DNA from: Thalassospira lucentensis | GTDB taxonomy: Bacteria > Pseudomonadota > Alphaproteobacteria > Rhodospirillales > Thalassospiraceae | Reading direction: 5' to 3' | Assembly (NCBI RefSeq): GCF_001613805.1 | Contig: NZ_LPVY01000004.1 | Coordinates: forward strand, 52,687-116,686 | Length of the DNA: 64,000 nucleotides | Part shown: piece after piece, positions 43,355-51,784 of the stretch | How the letters are laid out: the number at the start of each line of letters is the position of its first letter | How positions within the stretch are numbered: position 1 is the stretch's first letter | Made by a program: the position numbers and the translations under genes | Notes under the pieces: generated by a model | The model's input: the letters and a program-made list of their open reading frames with translations, nothing else | Database searches by the model: none | What the model was told of the DNA's origin: nothing

Positions 43355-44900
43355 GAACAGACACTCCCTCCTGGCCTGATATTCCTGTCGCGTGCCGCAT
43401 GATTTCATGTTCGTTGCGGTCGTTTCCTTCAAGAATGCCGGTAATGCGTCCGGCCGCCATGACCGCGATGCGGTCCGACAGGCCAAGCATTTCGGGCATT
43501 TCCGACGACAGAAGAATGACGGATTTTCCGCGATCGGTCAGACCGCCGATAAAATGGTAAATCTGGCTTTTGGTGCCGATATCGATGCCGCGTGTCGGCT
43601 CGTCGATAATCACGATATCCGGATCGGTTTCCATGACCTTCGCCAGCAAAAGCTTCTGCTGATTGCCACCGGAAAAATCACCAACCTTTGCCTTGCGGTC
43701 GGCTGCCCGGATATCAAACGCCTCAATCGCCTTTTCAAGGGCGGCTTCTTCCGCCTTGCGATCAACGATCACGTTGCCGAATTTTTCCAGCGCCAGCAAT
43801 GTCAGGTTGGGCCGCATATCCATATTCAGCAACAACCCGCTGCCTTTCCGGTCCTTGGTCAGATAGGCGATGCCGCTGTTTTTGGCATCCTGCAAACTTG
43901 CGATCCGCACCGGCTTGCCATCGCGTTCAATCGTCCCCGACGATCTTTCGCGAAGGCCGATAATTGCCTCCATCAGGGCGGTCCGTCCCGCCCCGACGAT
44001 CCCGGCGAAACCAAGGACCTCGCCCTTATGCAGGTCGAAACTCGCATCACGCACCTGTCCGGGCACCGAAAGATCACGCACCGATAAAACAATCGGCGCG
44101 CTGGTATCCGATACCCGATGCGGGAACATCTGTTTGATATCGCGTCCGACCATCAGGCGCGCCATGTCATCCTTGCTAAGGTCAACCACCGGCTCGGTCA
44201 CGATGTGGCGGCCATCGCGCAATACGGTGACGCGGTCGGCAATGGCTTTGATTTCATCAAGCTTGTGGGAAATATAAAGGATCGCAACACCCTGTTCGCG
44301 CAGACGCCGGATCTGATCAAACAGGATTTCAACCTCGCGCCCGGTCAGAACTGCGGTCGGTTCGTCCAGGATCAGGATATCGGCCTTTTTGCTCAGCGCC
44401 TTGGCAATTTCGACCATCTGGCGATCAGAAACCGAAAGATCACGAATACGGGTACGCGGATCGACATCGCATTGAAGCTGTTCCAGAAGCTTTTTGGCTT
44501 CGGCGCGCATCGCGGTTTTATCAAGGAACCAGCCGCGTTTGATTTCGCGACCCAGGAAAATGTTTTCTTCAACGGTCAGTTGCTCGGCAAGGTTCAGCTC
44601 CTGATGGATCAGGATCACCCCGTGCCCTTCGCCTGCCTCGCTATCGGCAAAGCTGATGGATTGGCCATCAAGGACAAGCTCGCCCTCGGTCGGTTCGTGA
44701 TAGCCCGACAGGATTTTAACCAGTGTTGATTTGCCCGCACCGTTTTCGCCCAAAAGCGCGTGCACCTCGCCCGCATGCAGATCGATGGGCACATCGAAAA
44801 GCACCTGTGCCGGGCCAAATGATTTGCAAATCTTCCGGCCGGAAAGACGTACTTCGCCCCCGATACCGGGATTAACGGCATGAACAGCCGCATCCGTCAT
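43347..44900 (-). CDS. Sugar ABC transporter ATP-binding protein (RbsA type)
   Basis: A 517-residue protein with two fused ATPase domains. The first has Walker [10 protein letters not shown], signature [15 protein letters not shown] and Walker B ILILDEPT; the second has the degenerate Walker [11 protein letters not shown] usual for RbsA/MglA and signature [14 protein letters not shown] with Walker [13 protein letters not shown]. It powers sugar import with the downstream permease. First gene of the operon, divergent from the LacI regulator. Confidence 0.95.
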   Translation of the reverse strand: MTDAAVHAVNPGIGGEVRLSGRKICKSFGPAQVLFDVPIDLHAGEVHALLGENGAGKSTLVKILSGYHEPTEGELVLDGQSISFADSEAGEGHGVILIHQELNLAEQLTVEENIFLGREIKRGWFLDKTAMRAEAKKLLEQLQCDVDPRTRIRDLSVSDRQMVEIAKALSKKADILILDEPTAVLTGREVEILFDQIRRLREQGVAILYISHKLDEIKAIADRVTVLRDGRHIVTEPVVDLSKDDMARLMVGRDIKQMFPHRVSDTSAPIVLSVRDLSVPGQVRDASFDLHKGEVLGFAGIVGAGRTALMEAIIGLRERSSGTIERDGKPVRIASLQDAKNSGIAYLTKDRKGSGLLLNMDMRPNLTLLALEKFGNVIVDRKAEEAALEKAIEAFDIRAADRKAKVGDFSGGNQQKLLLAKVMETDPDIVIIDEPTRGIDIGTKSQIYHFIGGLTDRGKSVILLSSEMPEMLGLSDRIAVMAAGRITGILEGNDRNEHEIMRHATGISGQEGVSVHE

Positions 44901-44954
44901 TTATGTAGCCTCCCTAGCGTCGCATTGATGCGATCAACTTTTGATTGCCTCTTG

Positions 44955-44989
44955 TGTAAACGTTTTCATTCATTATGTAAACCTTTACA
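44955..44989. promoter_or_regulatory. Two tandem LacI-type operators
   Basis: TGTAAACGTTTTCA (44955-44968) and TGTAAACCTTTACA (44976-44989, a perfect palindrome) lie 21 bp apart centre to centre, two helical turns, in the divergent region between the ATPase gene and the LacI gene. Even, CG- or CC-centred palindromes are typical LacI-family sites. Confidence 0.7.
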
Positions 44990-45086
44990 TTTTTCATATG
45001 GTGATGAAAATCACACCGGTTATCAGGGCCATTACCGCGCCATCAATGCCGCTGGACAGCTTGCAAGCGGCAGAGTAGGAAGAAGA

Positions 45087-46118
45087 ATGATCGAAAAAAT
45101 CGCGACGATTGAAGATGTTGCCGAACATGCCGGGGTATCCATTGCCACCGTCAGCCGTGCCTTGCACAAACCCCATGTGGTTTCCGAAAGCACGCGCGAA
45201 AAAGTGCAAACCGCCATCGCCGCGACCGGTTATACCGCCAATGTCATGGCCCGAAACCTCCGCCTGAACCGGTCCGGCATGATCCTTTTGCTGGTCCCCG
45301 ACATCGGAAACCCCTTCTTTTCGGAAATTCTGTCGGGAATCGAACAGGGCGCCAGCAAGGCGGGCTACAACGTCCTGATCGGCGATACCCAGAACGAACC
45401 CGAACGCGAAGCCACCTATGCCGCCTACCTGCGCAGCAATCAGGCCGACGCCATGATCCTGCTGAACGGGCGCCTTCCGGCACCGCTTGCCAATACCCCG
45501 CGCGGGATCATTCCGCCCGTGGTCATTGCCTGCGAACGCATTCCGGGCTGCAACCTGCCGACCGTGATCATCGACAATGAAAAGGCCGCCTATAGCGCGA
45601 CAAAACATCTGCTGGACCTTGGCCACAGCCGCATCGCCCATATCGCAGGCCCCGCCAGCAACATCCTGACGACCGACCGCGTTGCCGGTTATCGCCGCGC
45701 GCTTTCCAGCAGCGGCATCGAAGTCAACCCGTCGCTGATTTATCGCGGCGATTTTTCGATTGAATCGGGGATTTCGGCGGCCCGTGCCCTGCTTAAAGAC
45801 AGCAAAAACCGCCCGACGGCATTTTTCTGCTCATCGGACGGTATGGCAATCGGCGTCATTGTCGCGGCCAAGGAACTCGGCCTTCGCGTGCCCCACGATG
45901 TATCCGTGGTTGGTTTCGATGATATTCATCTGGCCGCCAATTACGACCCGCCGCTCACAACCGTGCGTCAGCCGCGCCGACGATTGGGTGAACAGGCGAT
46001 TTCGCTGCTGCTTGCCCGGCTTGATAAAGCTGGCGCGATCCCGGAACCGGCGGAAAACCCGGTCATTGTCCCGACCGAACTGATCATCCGCCAAAGCACC
46101 GGCCCCTGCCCGACCTGA
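45087..46118 (+). CDS. LacI-family transcriptional regulator
   Basis: A 343-residue repressor with the N-terminal LacI helix-turn-helix (IATIEDVAEHAGVSIATVSRAL) and hinge (ANVMARNLRLNRSGMI), followed by a periplasmic-binding-protein-like sugar domain (LVPDIGNPFFSEILSG, SVVGFDDIHLAANYDPPLTTV). The start at 45087 has AGGAAG upstream; the long in-frame extension to 44880 is rejected. It presumably senses the sugar handled by the divergent operon. Confidence 0.94.
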   Translation: MIEKIATIEDVAEHAGVSIATVSRALHKPHVVSESTREKVQTAIAATGYTANVMARNLRLNRSGMILLLVPDIGNPFFSEILSGIEQGASKAGYNVLIGDTQNEPEREATYAAYLRSNQADAMILLNGRLPAPLANTPRGIIPPVVIACERIPGCNLPTVIIDNEKAAYSATKHLLDLGHSRIAHIAGPASNILTTDRVAGYRRALSSSGIEVNPSLIYRGDFSIESGISAARALLKDSKNRPTAFFCSSDGMAIGVIVAAKELGLRVPHDVSVVGFDDIHLAANYDPPLTTVRQPRRRLGEQAISLLLARLDKAGAIPEPAENPVIVPTELIIRQSTGPCPT

Positions 46119-46143
46119 CCTGAAGCCCAATCACAAAATCTGA

Positions 46144-46629
46144 TCAGCGATTGGCGATCTTCTGCCATTCTTCATAAACCGAACGTGCCCGATCTTCGTG
46201 ATCGTCACTGTATTTCGGCTGATCGGCGGCAAAGATTTCAAACCGGATGCCGTTCGGATCGCGGATGAACAACCGGCGCGATTTCCCGTCATCCTCGTTA
46301 TGGTAAACCACCTTGTGCTGGAACAAATGGTTCTGCCAGGCAATCACATCACGCGGCGTATCGCACCGAAGCCCGATATGAAACACGTCGTTGGGCATGT
46401 CGGGATCATCGGGATACGGTCCGGTATCGGCTGGCCAGTCAAAGAATGACAGCCGCGTTCCATCGGTCAGCGCAAAGGTAATCAGCAGAAAATCGCTTTT
46501 CCATGACGGGCTGTAACCGCTTTCGGCATGAACCAGCCGCGCCTTCAGAACACGGGAATAAAAATCATCCGTCGCCGCAAGATCGCGGGTCGGAAAGGCC
46601 AAGTGATCGACACTGACGGGTGCAGGCAT
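46144..46629 (-). CDS. VOC-family (glyoxalase/dioxygenase fold) protein
   Basis: A 161-residue vicinal oxygen chelate protein: SVDHLAFPTRDLAATDDFYSRVL supplies the first metal-ligand histidine, DVFHIGLRCDTPRDVIAW the second, and RRLFIRDPNGIRFEIFA the terminal glutamate. The reaction is unknown (glyoxalase, extradiol dioxygenase or antibiotic resistance type). It lies downstream of a TetR gene behind an operator-like palindrome. Confidence 0.85.
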   Translation of the reverse strand: MPAPVSVDHLAFPTRDLAATDDFYSRVLKARLVHAESGYSPSWKSDFLLITFALTDGTRLSFFDWPADTGPYPDDPDMPNDVFHIGLRCDTPRDVIAWQNHLFQHKVVYHNEDDGKSRRLFIRDPNGIRFEIFAADQPKYSDDHEDRARSVYEEWQKIANR

Positions 46630-46746
46630 GGACGCCTCCTCATTTGTCGCTTGGAATGATCCGGGGTCAGGCCCCTAAATCACTATAAAACTTAATCATC
46701 GCATCCCGATGATCAAGGGCCGCACGGTCGGCAATTTGTCATTTTT

Positions 46747-46765
46747 TGATACCGTGATGGTATCA
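46747..46765. promoter_or_regulatory. Palindrome TGATACC-N5-GGTATCA upstream of the VOC gene
   Basis: Perfect 7-bp arms at 46747-46753 and 46759-46765, between the TetR stop and the VOC start. It keeps the TACC/GGTA core of the sites at 47865-47901, so it could be another site of the same regulator. On the minus strand it is followed by A-rich, not T-rich, sequence, so it is not a terminator. Confidence 0.45.
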
Positions 46766-46772
46766 TACCCCG

Positions 46773-47363
46773 TCAGGGTTCCGTGCGCCCGCTTCCCTGA
46801 TCCGGCCCCGCCAGCAACCCGGTTTCAACCCGCGCCATGGCGCGCTCAAACACCGCCGTATCGTCCATCGCGCGCGATAAAACCAGCGCCCCCTGGATCG
46901 ATAAAATCGCATCTTCGGCAATGTCCGATGCCCGGTCCGCATCATGCCCGATCCGGACAAGCGCCTGCTGCAACGACCGCTGCCAGACCGCAAAATAATC
47001 GCGGATTGCGTCTGAAAAACGGTCGCGCACATTATCAAGCGCAAAGGCCCCGATCAGGCACACCCGCTTGCCCGACCAGAAATAGGTCGCGACCGAACGG
47101 CACATTTCCAAAATCGCCGCCCGTGGGTCATCCCCGTCACGCAGCGGCTTGTAAACCGCATCCTCGAACCAGCCATCGATCTCGCGAAGCACTTCGGATG
47201 CCATCTGCTCTTTGCCGCCCGGAAAGAAATGATAAAGGCTGCCCTTTCCCAGACCCGTCCGGCTGGCAATCAGCGAAAGGCTCGCCCCTTCATAGCCATA
47301 CTCGCGGAAAATCTCCGCAAGGACGGGAATAACATCGGAACGCTCCGCGATAATCTTTGGCAT
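46773..47363 (-). CDS. TetR-family transcriptional regulator
   Basis: A 196-residue protein with the TetR helix-turn-helix (AEIFREYGYEGASLSLIASRTGLGKGSLYHFFPGGKEQM) and a C-terminal domain of the LmrA/YxaF type (CLIGAFALDNVRDRF). It is 7 bp downstream of the DUF1348 gene on the same strand and is probably autoregulated through the palindromes upstream of that gene. Confidence 0.9.
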   Translation of the reverse strand: MPKIIAERSDVIPVLAEIFREYGYEGASLSLIASRTGLGKGSLYHFFPGGKEQMASEVLREIDGWFEDAVYKPLRDGDDPRAAILEMCRSVATYFWSGKRVCLIGAFALDNVRDRFSDAIRDYFAVWQRSLQQALVRIGHDADRASDIAEDAILSIQGALVLSRAMDDTAVFERAMARVETGLLAGPDQGSGRTEP

Positions 47364-47370
47364 GGCTTAC

Positions 47371-47844
47371 TTATAATCCCAGATCGGACAGGCCCGGATG
47401 ATCGGCCGGGCGCGGCCCCGAACGGTCCCAGAAGAATTTGCGGTCTTCTTCGCGGATCGGCATGTCATTGATGCAGGCAAACCGGCGATGCATCTGGCCA
47501 TTCTCGGCAAATTCCCAATTCTCGTTGCCATAGGCCCGATACCAGTTCCCGGAATCATCACGATATTCATAGGCAAAACGCACCGCGATCCGGTTGCCGT
47601 CATGCGCCCACAACTCTTTGATCAATCGATATTCCAGTTCCTTGTTCCATTTGCGGGTCAGAAAGGCAATGACCTCCTCACGGCCATTGGCAAATTCCGC
47701 ACGGTTCCGCCAGATCGTATCGGGCGTATAGGCCAGCGACACCCGCGCCGGATCACGGCTGTTCCAGCCATCTTCGGCCATGCGGACTTTCTGGATTGCG
47801 GTTTCCCGGGTAAAGGGCGGCAGGGGTTGGCGTAGCTCACTCAT
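47371..47844 (-). CDS. DUF1348 protein, nuclear transport factor 2 (SnoaL-like) fold
   Basis: A 157-residue protein nearly identical in pattern to the DUF1348 family: [76 protein letters not shown]. The start at 47844 has GGAG upstream; the frame extends to 48024 without homology. NTF2-like enzymes of this family lack an assigned reaction. Often found with TetR regulators, as here. Confidence 0.88.
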   Translation of the reverse strand: MSELRQPLPPFTRETAIQKVRMAEDGWNSRDPARVSLAYTPDTIWRNRAEFANGREEVIAFLTRKWNKELEYRLIKELWAHDGNRIAVRFAYEYRDDSGNWYRAYGNENWEFAENGQMHRRFACINDMPIREEDRKFFWDRSGPRPADHPGLSDLGL

Positions 47845-47864
47845 CGTCGGCTCCATCAGCTCTA

Positions 47865-47901
47865 TTGTACCAATCGGTAAACAATTATCCATTCGGTACA
47901 A
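47865..47901. promoter_or_regulatory. Candidate TetR operators upstream of the DUF1348 gene
   Basis: TTGTACC (47865-47871) and GGTACAA (47895-47901) are an inverted repeat; each is also part of a smaller dyad, TACC-AATC-GGTA and ATCC-ATTC-GGTA. The arrangement, 20-57 bp before the DUF1348 start, is typical for a self-regulating TetR gene. Confidence 0.6.
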
Positions 47902-48365
47902 AAAAGCAATAGCGCAGATGCCATCGCGGGCTTTTTGCCCCGCAACCATGCAAAATCCGCGATTTGGTGATAGTGTTGGAAATCCGGCTTGCGCAAAGCC
48001 CCGCCGGGCAGACCCAAGTTTCACGAAACGGAAACCTGCATCTGATTGTCGTCTGTTTCCCTATGGAATCAAACTGTTACCCTTGCAAATCCTGCATCAA
48101 AAGGCCCAAAGGCCCCGGTAATTTAAAGGCCACGCGATCAGACAATGTGGTCACACTGTTGACCCGTATGCGCCCCGCTGCTATTGGGTCGCGGCGCATG
48201 CGATACAGGCACAAAGTGCCTTCGCATCGATGGTATGAAATTCGTTGGCGCAAACCGGGCTTGAATGCCGAACCTTGCGGGGAATGTTTGCCGGTCGACG
48301 GACGTTTTCCGTGTTGTCTTTTCGGTCCCTGAAAACAGGGCCTTCGGTCGAGGAACCAGAATACG
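47902..48365 (+). other. Long leader/intergenic region before nspC with strong hairpins
   Basis: No convincing gene lies in these 464 bases. A strong two-part hairpin is at 48198-48227: ATGCGA/TCGCAT outside, AGGCAC/GTGCCT inside, with bulge TAC and loop AAA. A smaller one, CCCTG/CAGGG, is at 48327-48340. Because polyamine genes are often controlled by leader RNA, this may be a regulated 5' leader of nspC, but the promoter position is unknown. Confidence 0.35.
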
Positions 48366-49463
48366 ATGCCGCATACGCCTTATTATCTGATCGATAAATC
48401 GAAACTGCTGCGCAACATGGAAAAGATCGCCTATGTGCGCGAACATTCCGGCGCAAAGGCGTTGCTGGCATTGAAATGCTTTGCAACCTGGTCGGTCTTC
48501 GATTTCATGTCGGACTATATGGATGGCACGACATCCTCGTCGCTGCACGAAGTCAAACTGGGCCGCAAGAAATTCGGCAAGGAAACCCATGCCTATAGCG
48601 TGGCCTATGCCGATTCCGAAATCGACGAAGTGATCGAAAACGCCGACAAGATCATCTTCAATTCGATCAGCCAGCTTAACCGCTTTGCCGATGCTGCGTC
48701 CGGCATCGTGCGCGGCCTTCGCCTGAACCCGCAGGTTTCAAGTTCCAGCTTCGATCTGGCCGATCCGGCCCGCCCGTTTTCGCGTCTTGGCGAATGGGAC
48801 GTCACCAAGGTCGAGGCCGTCATGGACCGCATTTCCGGCTTCATGATCCACAATAACTGTGAAAACGCCGATTTCGATCTGTTCGACAAAATGCTGGGCG
48901 ATATCGAAACCAAATTTGGCTCGCTTCTGTCGCGCGTCGAATGGGTCAGTCTCGGCGGCGGCATTCACTTCACCGGCGACAATTACCCGCTTGATAAATT
49001 CTGCGCCCGCCTCAGGGCCTTTTCGGAAAAATACGGCGTTCAGGTTTATCTCGAACCGGGCGAAGCCTCGATCACCAAAAGCACGACGCTCGAAGTCACC
49101 GTGCTTGATACGCTGTTTAACGGCAAGAACCTTGCGATTGTCGATAGCTCGATCGAGGCCCACATGCTCGATCTTCTGATCTATCGCGAAACCGCCAAGA
49201 TTGAACCGAACACGGGCGATCATGCCTATATGATCTGCGGCAAGTCCTGCCTTGCCGGTGACGTTTTTGGCGAATTCAATTTCGAAAACGAGATCAAGGT
49301 CGGCGACCGTATCTCGGTACAGGATGCCGCCGGTTACACCATGGTCAAAAAGAACTGGTTCAACGGTGTCGGCATGCCGTCCATCGTGATCAAGGAACTC
49401 GACGGCAGCGAACGCGTTGTACGTGAGTTCACCTTCGATGATTATGTTTCGAGCCTTTCGTAA
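48366..49463 (+). CDS. nspC: Carboxynorspermidine/carboxyspermidine decarboxylase
   Basis: A 365-residue alanine-racemase-fold PLP decarboxylase. The N-terminus TPYYLIDKSKLLRNMEKI, PLP lysine K37 in LLALKCFATWSVF, GGGIHFTGDNYP and CGKSCLAGDVFG are characteristic of NspC. It decarboxylates carboxy(nor)spermidine to spermidine or norspermidine. The next gene encodes the matching synthase, so the pair gives the alternative spermidine pathway that uses aspartate semialdehyde, an intermediate also made by the ectoine DoeD step. Confidence 0.95.
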   Translation: MPHTPYYLIDKSKLLRNMEKIAYVREHSGAKALLALKCFATWSVFDFMSDYMDGTTSSSLHEVKLGRKKFGKETHAYSVAYADSEIDEVIENADKIIFNSISQLNRFADAASGIVRGLRLNPQVSSSSFDLADPARPFSRLGEWDVTKVEAVMDRISGFMIHNNCENADFDLFDKMLGDIETKFGSLLSRVEWVSLGGGIHFTGDNYPLDKFCARLRAFSEKYGVQVYLEPGEASITKSTTLEVTVLDTLFNGKNLAIVDSSIEAHMLDLLIYRETAKIEPNTGDHAYMICGKSCLAGDVFGEFNFENEIKVGDRISVQDAAGYTMVKKNWFNGVGMPSIVIKELDGSERVVREFTFDDYVSSLS

Positions 49464-49514
49464 AAAGGCGCTTTGGGTTTCATCTATTCGTAAAAAGGGA
49501 GTTTTTGGCCCGAA

Positions 49515-50756
49515 ATGAAGAAGAATGTTCTGATTATCGGCGCAGGTGGCGTCGCACAGGTGGTCGCGCATAAATGTGCACAGCATAATGATGTGCTTGG
49601 CGATATCCATATTGCGTCGCGTACTGCGGAAAAATGCCAGAAAATCATCGACAGCATTCATGAAAAGAAAAACCTGAAGAATGCCGGCGTCCTCGAAGGT
49701 CATGCGCTTGATGCAACCGATATCGATGCCACCGTCGCCCTGATCAAAAAAACCGGCTGCGAAATCGTCATCAATGTCGGCTCTGCCTTCATCAACATGC
49801 CGGTCATGTCAGCCTGCATCAAGGCGGGCGTTGCCTATCTCGATACCGCCATCCACGAAGAACAGGACAAAATCTGCGAAACCCCGCCCTGGTACGCAAA
49901 TTACGAGTGGAAACGCCGTGAAGAATGCGAAAAGGCCGGTGTCACCGCGATTTTGGGCGTCGGTTTTGATCCGGGCGTGGTCAATGCCTATGCCAAACTC
50001 GCGGTCGAGGATTACTTCGACAAGATTGACTCGATTGACATCATCGACATCAATGCCGGCAGCCACGGCAAATATTTTGCCACCAATTTCGACCCGGAAA
50101 TCAATTTCCGCGAATTTACCGGCACGGTTTATTCCTGGCAGAACAACGCCTGGCAGGAAAACAAGATGTTCGAGGTCAAGAAAATCTGGGATATGCCGGT
50201 TGTCGGCGAAAGCCAGACCTTCATGACCGGCCATGACGAGGTCCATTCCCTGTCACAGAACCTTGACGTCCCCAATGTCCGTTTCTGGATGGGCTTTGGC
50301 GATCATTACGTCAATGTCTTCACGGTCCTGAACAATATCGGCCTGCTGTCGGAAAAACCGGTTACGACGGCCGAGGGCCTCGAAGTCGTGCCGCTCAAGG
50401 TCGTCAAGGCCTGCCTGCCTGATCCAAGCTCGCTGGCACCCGATTATACCGGCAAAACCTGCATCGGTGATCTGGTCAAGGGCAGCAAGGATGGCAAGGA
50501 AACCGAAGTCCTGATTTATAACGTCGCCGACCACAAGGACGCGTACGAGGAAGTCGGAAGCCAGGGCATTTCCTATACCGCTGGCGTTCCGCCGGTCGCA
50601 GCCGCCATGCTGATCGCCACCGGCGAATGGGATGTGAAAAAGATGGCCAATGTCGAAGAACTGCCATCCAAACCGTTCCTGAACCTTCTGAACGGCATGG
50701 GTCTTCCGACCCGCATCAAGGATGCCAACGGCGACCGTGCGCTTGATTTCGCCTAA
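49515..50756 (+). CDS. Carboxynorspermidine/carboxyspermidine synthase (saccharopine dehydrogenase family)
   Basis: A 413-residue NADPH-dependent enzyme with Rossmann motif IIGAGGVAQVVAHKCAQHN, INVGSAFINMPVMSACIKAGVAYLDTA and GVGFDPGVVNAYAK typical of the Lys1-like CASDH group. It condenses putrescine or diaminopropane with aspartate semialdehyde. A direct repeat TTCGTAAAAAGG (49457-49468 and 49487-49498) lies across the nspC stop and the short gap; the second copy and GGGAG form its ribosome-binding region. A strong terminator follows. Confidence 0.93.
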   Translation: MKKNVLIIGAGGVAQVVAHKCAQHNDVLGDIHIASRTAEKCQKIIDSIHEKKNLKNAGVLEGHALDATDIDATVALIKKTGCEIVINVGSAFINMPVMSACIKAGVAYLDTAIHEEQDKICETPPWYANYEWKRREECEKAGVTAILGVGFDPGVVNAYAKLAVEDYFDKIDSIDIIDINAGSHGKYFATNFDPEINFREFTGTVYSWQNNAWQENKMFEVKKIWDMPVVGESQTFMTGHDEVHSLSQNLDVPNVRFWMGFGDHYVNVFTVLNNIGLLSEKPVTTAEGLEVVPLKVVKACLPDPSSLAPDYTGKTCIGDLVKGSKDGKETEVLIYNVADHKDAYEEVGSQGISYTAGVPPVAAAMLIATGEWDVKKMANVEELPSKPFLNLLNGMGLPTRIKDANGDRALDFA

Positions 50757-50783
50757 GCCACGATCCTGATGATCCAAAATGCG

Positions 50784-50815
50784 AACGGCGGGCTTTGATG
50801 CCCGCCGTTTTTATT
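50784..50815. terminator. Intrinsic terminator after the polyamine operon
   Basis: ACGGCGGGC (50785-50793) pairs perfectly with GCCCGCCGT (50800-50808), followed by TTTTTATTT. It overlaps the stop of the convergent Lrp gene and may serve both directions. Confidence 0.9.
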
Positions 50816-51248
50816 TAAGCGATCCCAGAACCGCCAGGCTTTCATAGCGCTTGATATAGGGTTCATGAAAAACCCGATCCACAAACGCGCTATACTCATC
50901 CATGTCGGCGACCTGAATACGCAGGACAAAATCATGCGCCCCGGTCACATGATGGCATTGCACGACTTCGGGCATTTTGCCGAATTCCTCGCGCATCAGC
51001 ATATACCGATCCGGCCGGTCGCGATCCATGGTCAGCAAGACAATGATCATCATCCGTTTGCCAAATACCTTGGGCGAGACAATCGCAACGTCGCGTTCGA
51101 TCACGCCGGTTTCGCGCAAACGCTGCACCCGGCGAAGACACGCCGCCGATGACAATCCCACCTGTGCCGATAATTCGGTTCCGGTCAGACGACTGTTCTG
51201 CTGCAACAGTTCCAGCAGGCGATAGTCGAATTTATCAAGTTCAGTCAA
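50811..51248 (-). CDS. Lrp/AsnC-family transcriptional regulator
   Basis: A 145-residue protein with an AsnC helix-turn-helix (DKFDYRLLELLQQNSRLTGTELSAQVGLSSAACLRRVQRLRETGVI) and a RAM domain (VVQCHHVTGAHDFVLRIQVADMDEYSAFVDRV). Amino-acid-type effector is expected. It is divergent from the DUF1127 gene across a nested palindrome and converges on the polyamine operon. Confidence 0.92.
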   Translation of the reverse strand: MTELDKFDYRLLELLQQNSRLTGTELSAQVGLSSAACLRRVQRLRETGVIERDVAIVSPKVFGKRMMIIVLLTMDRDRPDRYMLMREEFGKMPEVVQCHHVTGAHDFVLRIQVADMDEYSAFVDRVFHEPYIKRYESLAVLGSLK

Positions 51249-51392
51249 AATGCCCCTGCCCCAAACGCATGGTCGTCAATACGCCCGAAACAATGACCGA
51301 ACCGGGCCGATAAGAAAAATCGTTTTTACGCAAAATTTGCGGAAATTTCGCACGCTTTTGCGATCTTTGCGCACCGAAGTCGTCAAAGGCGG

Positions 51393-51450
51393 GCTAGTTT
51401 TTACCTGTGTTCGAAACCGATTTCGAACCTCATTAGCAAAGCAAACTAGC
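51393..51450. promoter_or_regulatory. Nested palindrome upstream of the DUF1127 gene
   Basis: An inner palindrome GTTCGAAACCGATTTCGAAC (51409-51428; 8-bp arms) sits inside outer arms GCTAGTTT (51393-51400) and AAACTAGC (51443-51450). It lies 12 bp before the DUF1127 start and 145 bp from the Lrp start. It could be a double operator or an RNA hairpin in the DUF1127 leader. Confidence 0.55.
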
Positions 51451-51461
51451 GAGCCAGCATC

Positions 51462-51707
51462 ATGACAATGCACATCACGACCAACTCCCTCGCCGCCACC
51501 GCCCCCCATGCCGGGTCGACCGCGAATGCGTCGTTCGGCAATGTTGTCTGGCGCTGGCTCGTCCTTTCGATCCGCCATATCGCAACACAGCGCAAAATCG
51601 CGCGCGATGCCGCATGGCTGCGCCAATCCCCGAATGCCATTCTGCGCGATATCGGCATCAATCGCGACGAGATTGATCAGACCTGCCGACATGGCCGCCT
51701 GAAATAG
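51462..51707 (+). CDS. DUF1127 (YjiS-like) small protein
   Basis: The 81-residue protein ends in the DUF1127 signature (AAWLRQSPNAILRDIGINRDEID), about 40 residues with an arginine-rich helix; the first 30 residues are variable. Small DUF1127 proteins in alphaproteobacteria take part in RNA-linked regulation of phosphate, carbon and stress responses. The gene stands alone behind a nested palindrome. Confidence 0.82.
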   Translation: MTMHITTNSLAATAPHAGSTANASFGNVVWRWLVLSIRHIATQRKIARDAAWLRQSPNAILRDIGINRDEIDQTCRHGRLK

Positions 51708-51784
51708 CGTCTTGCTGCCGGGCCGGATCCACGGCACCCTTGCTGTCAAAACAAATGATCAGTCAGGGAAGCTAGGGAAGCCAG

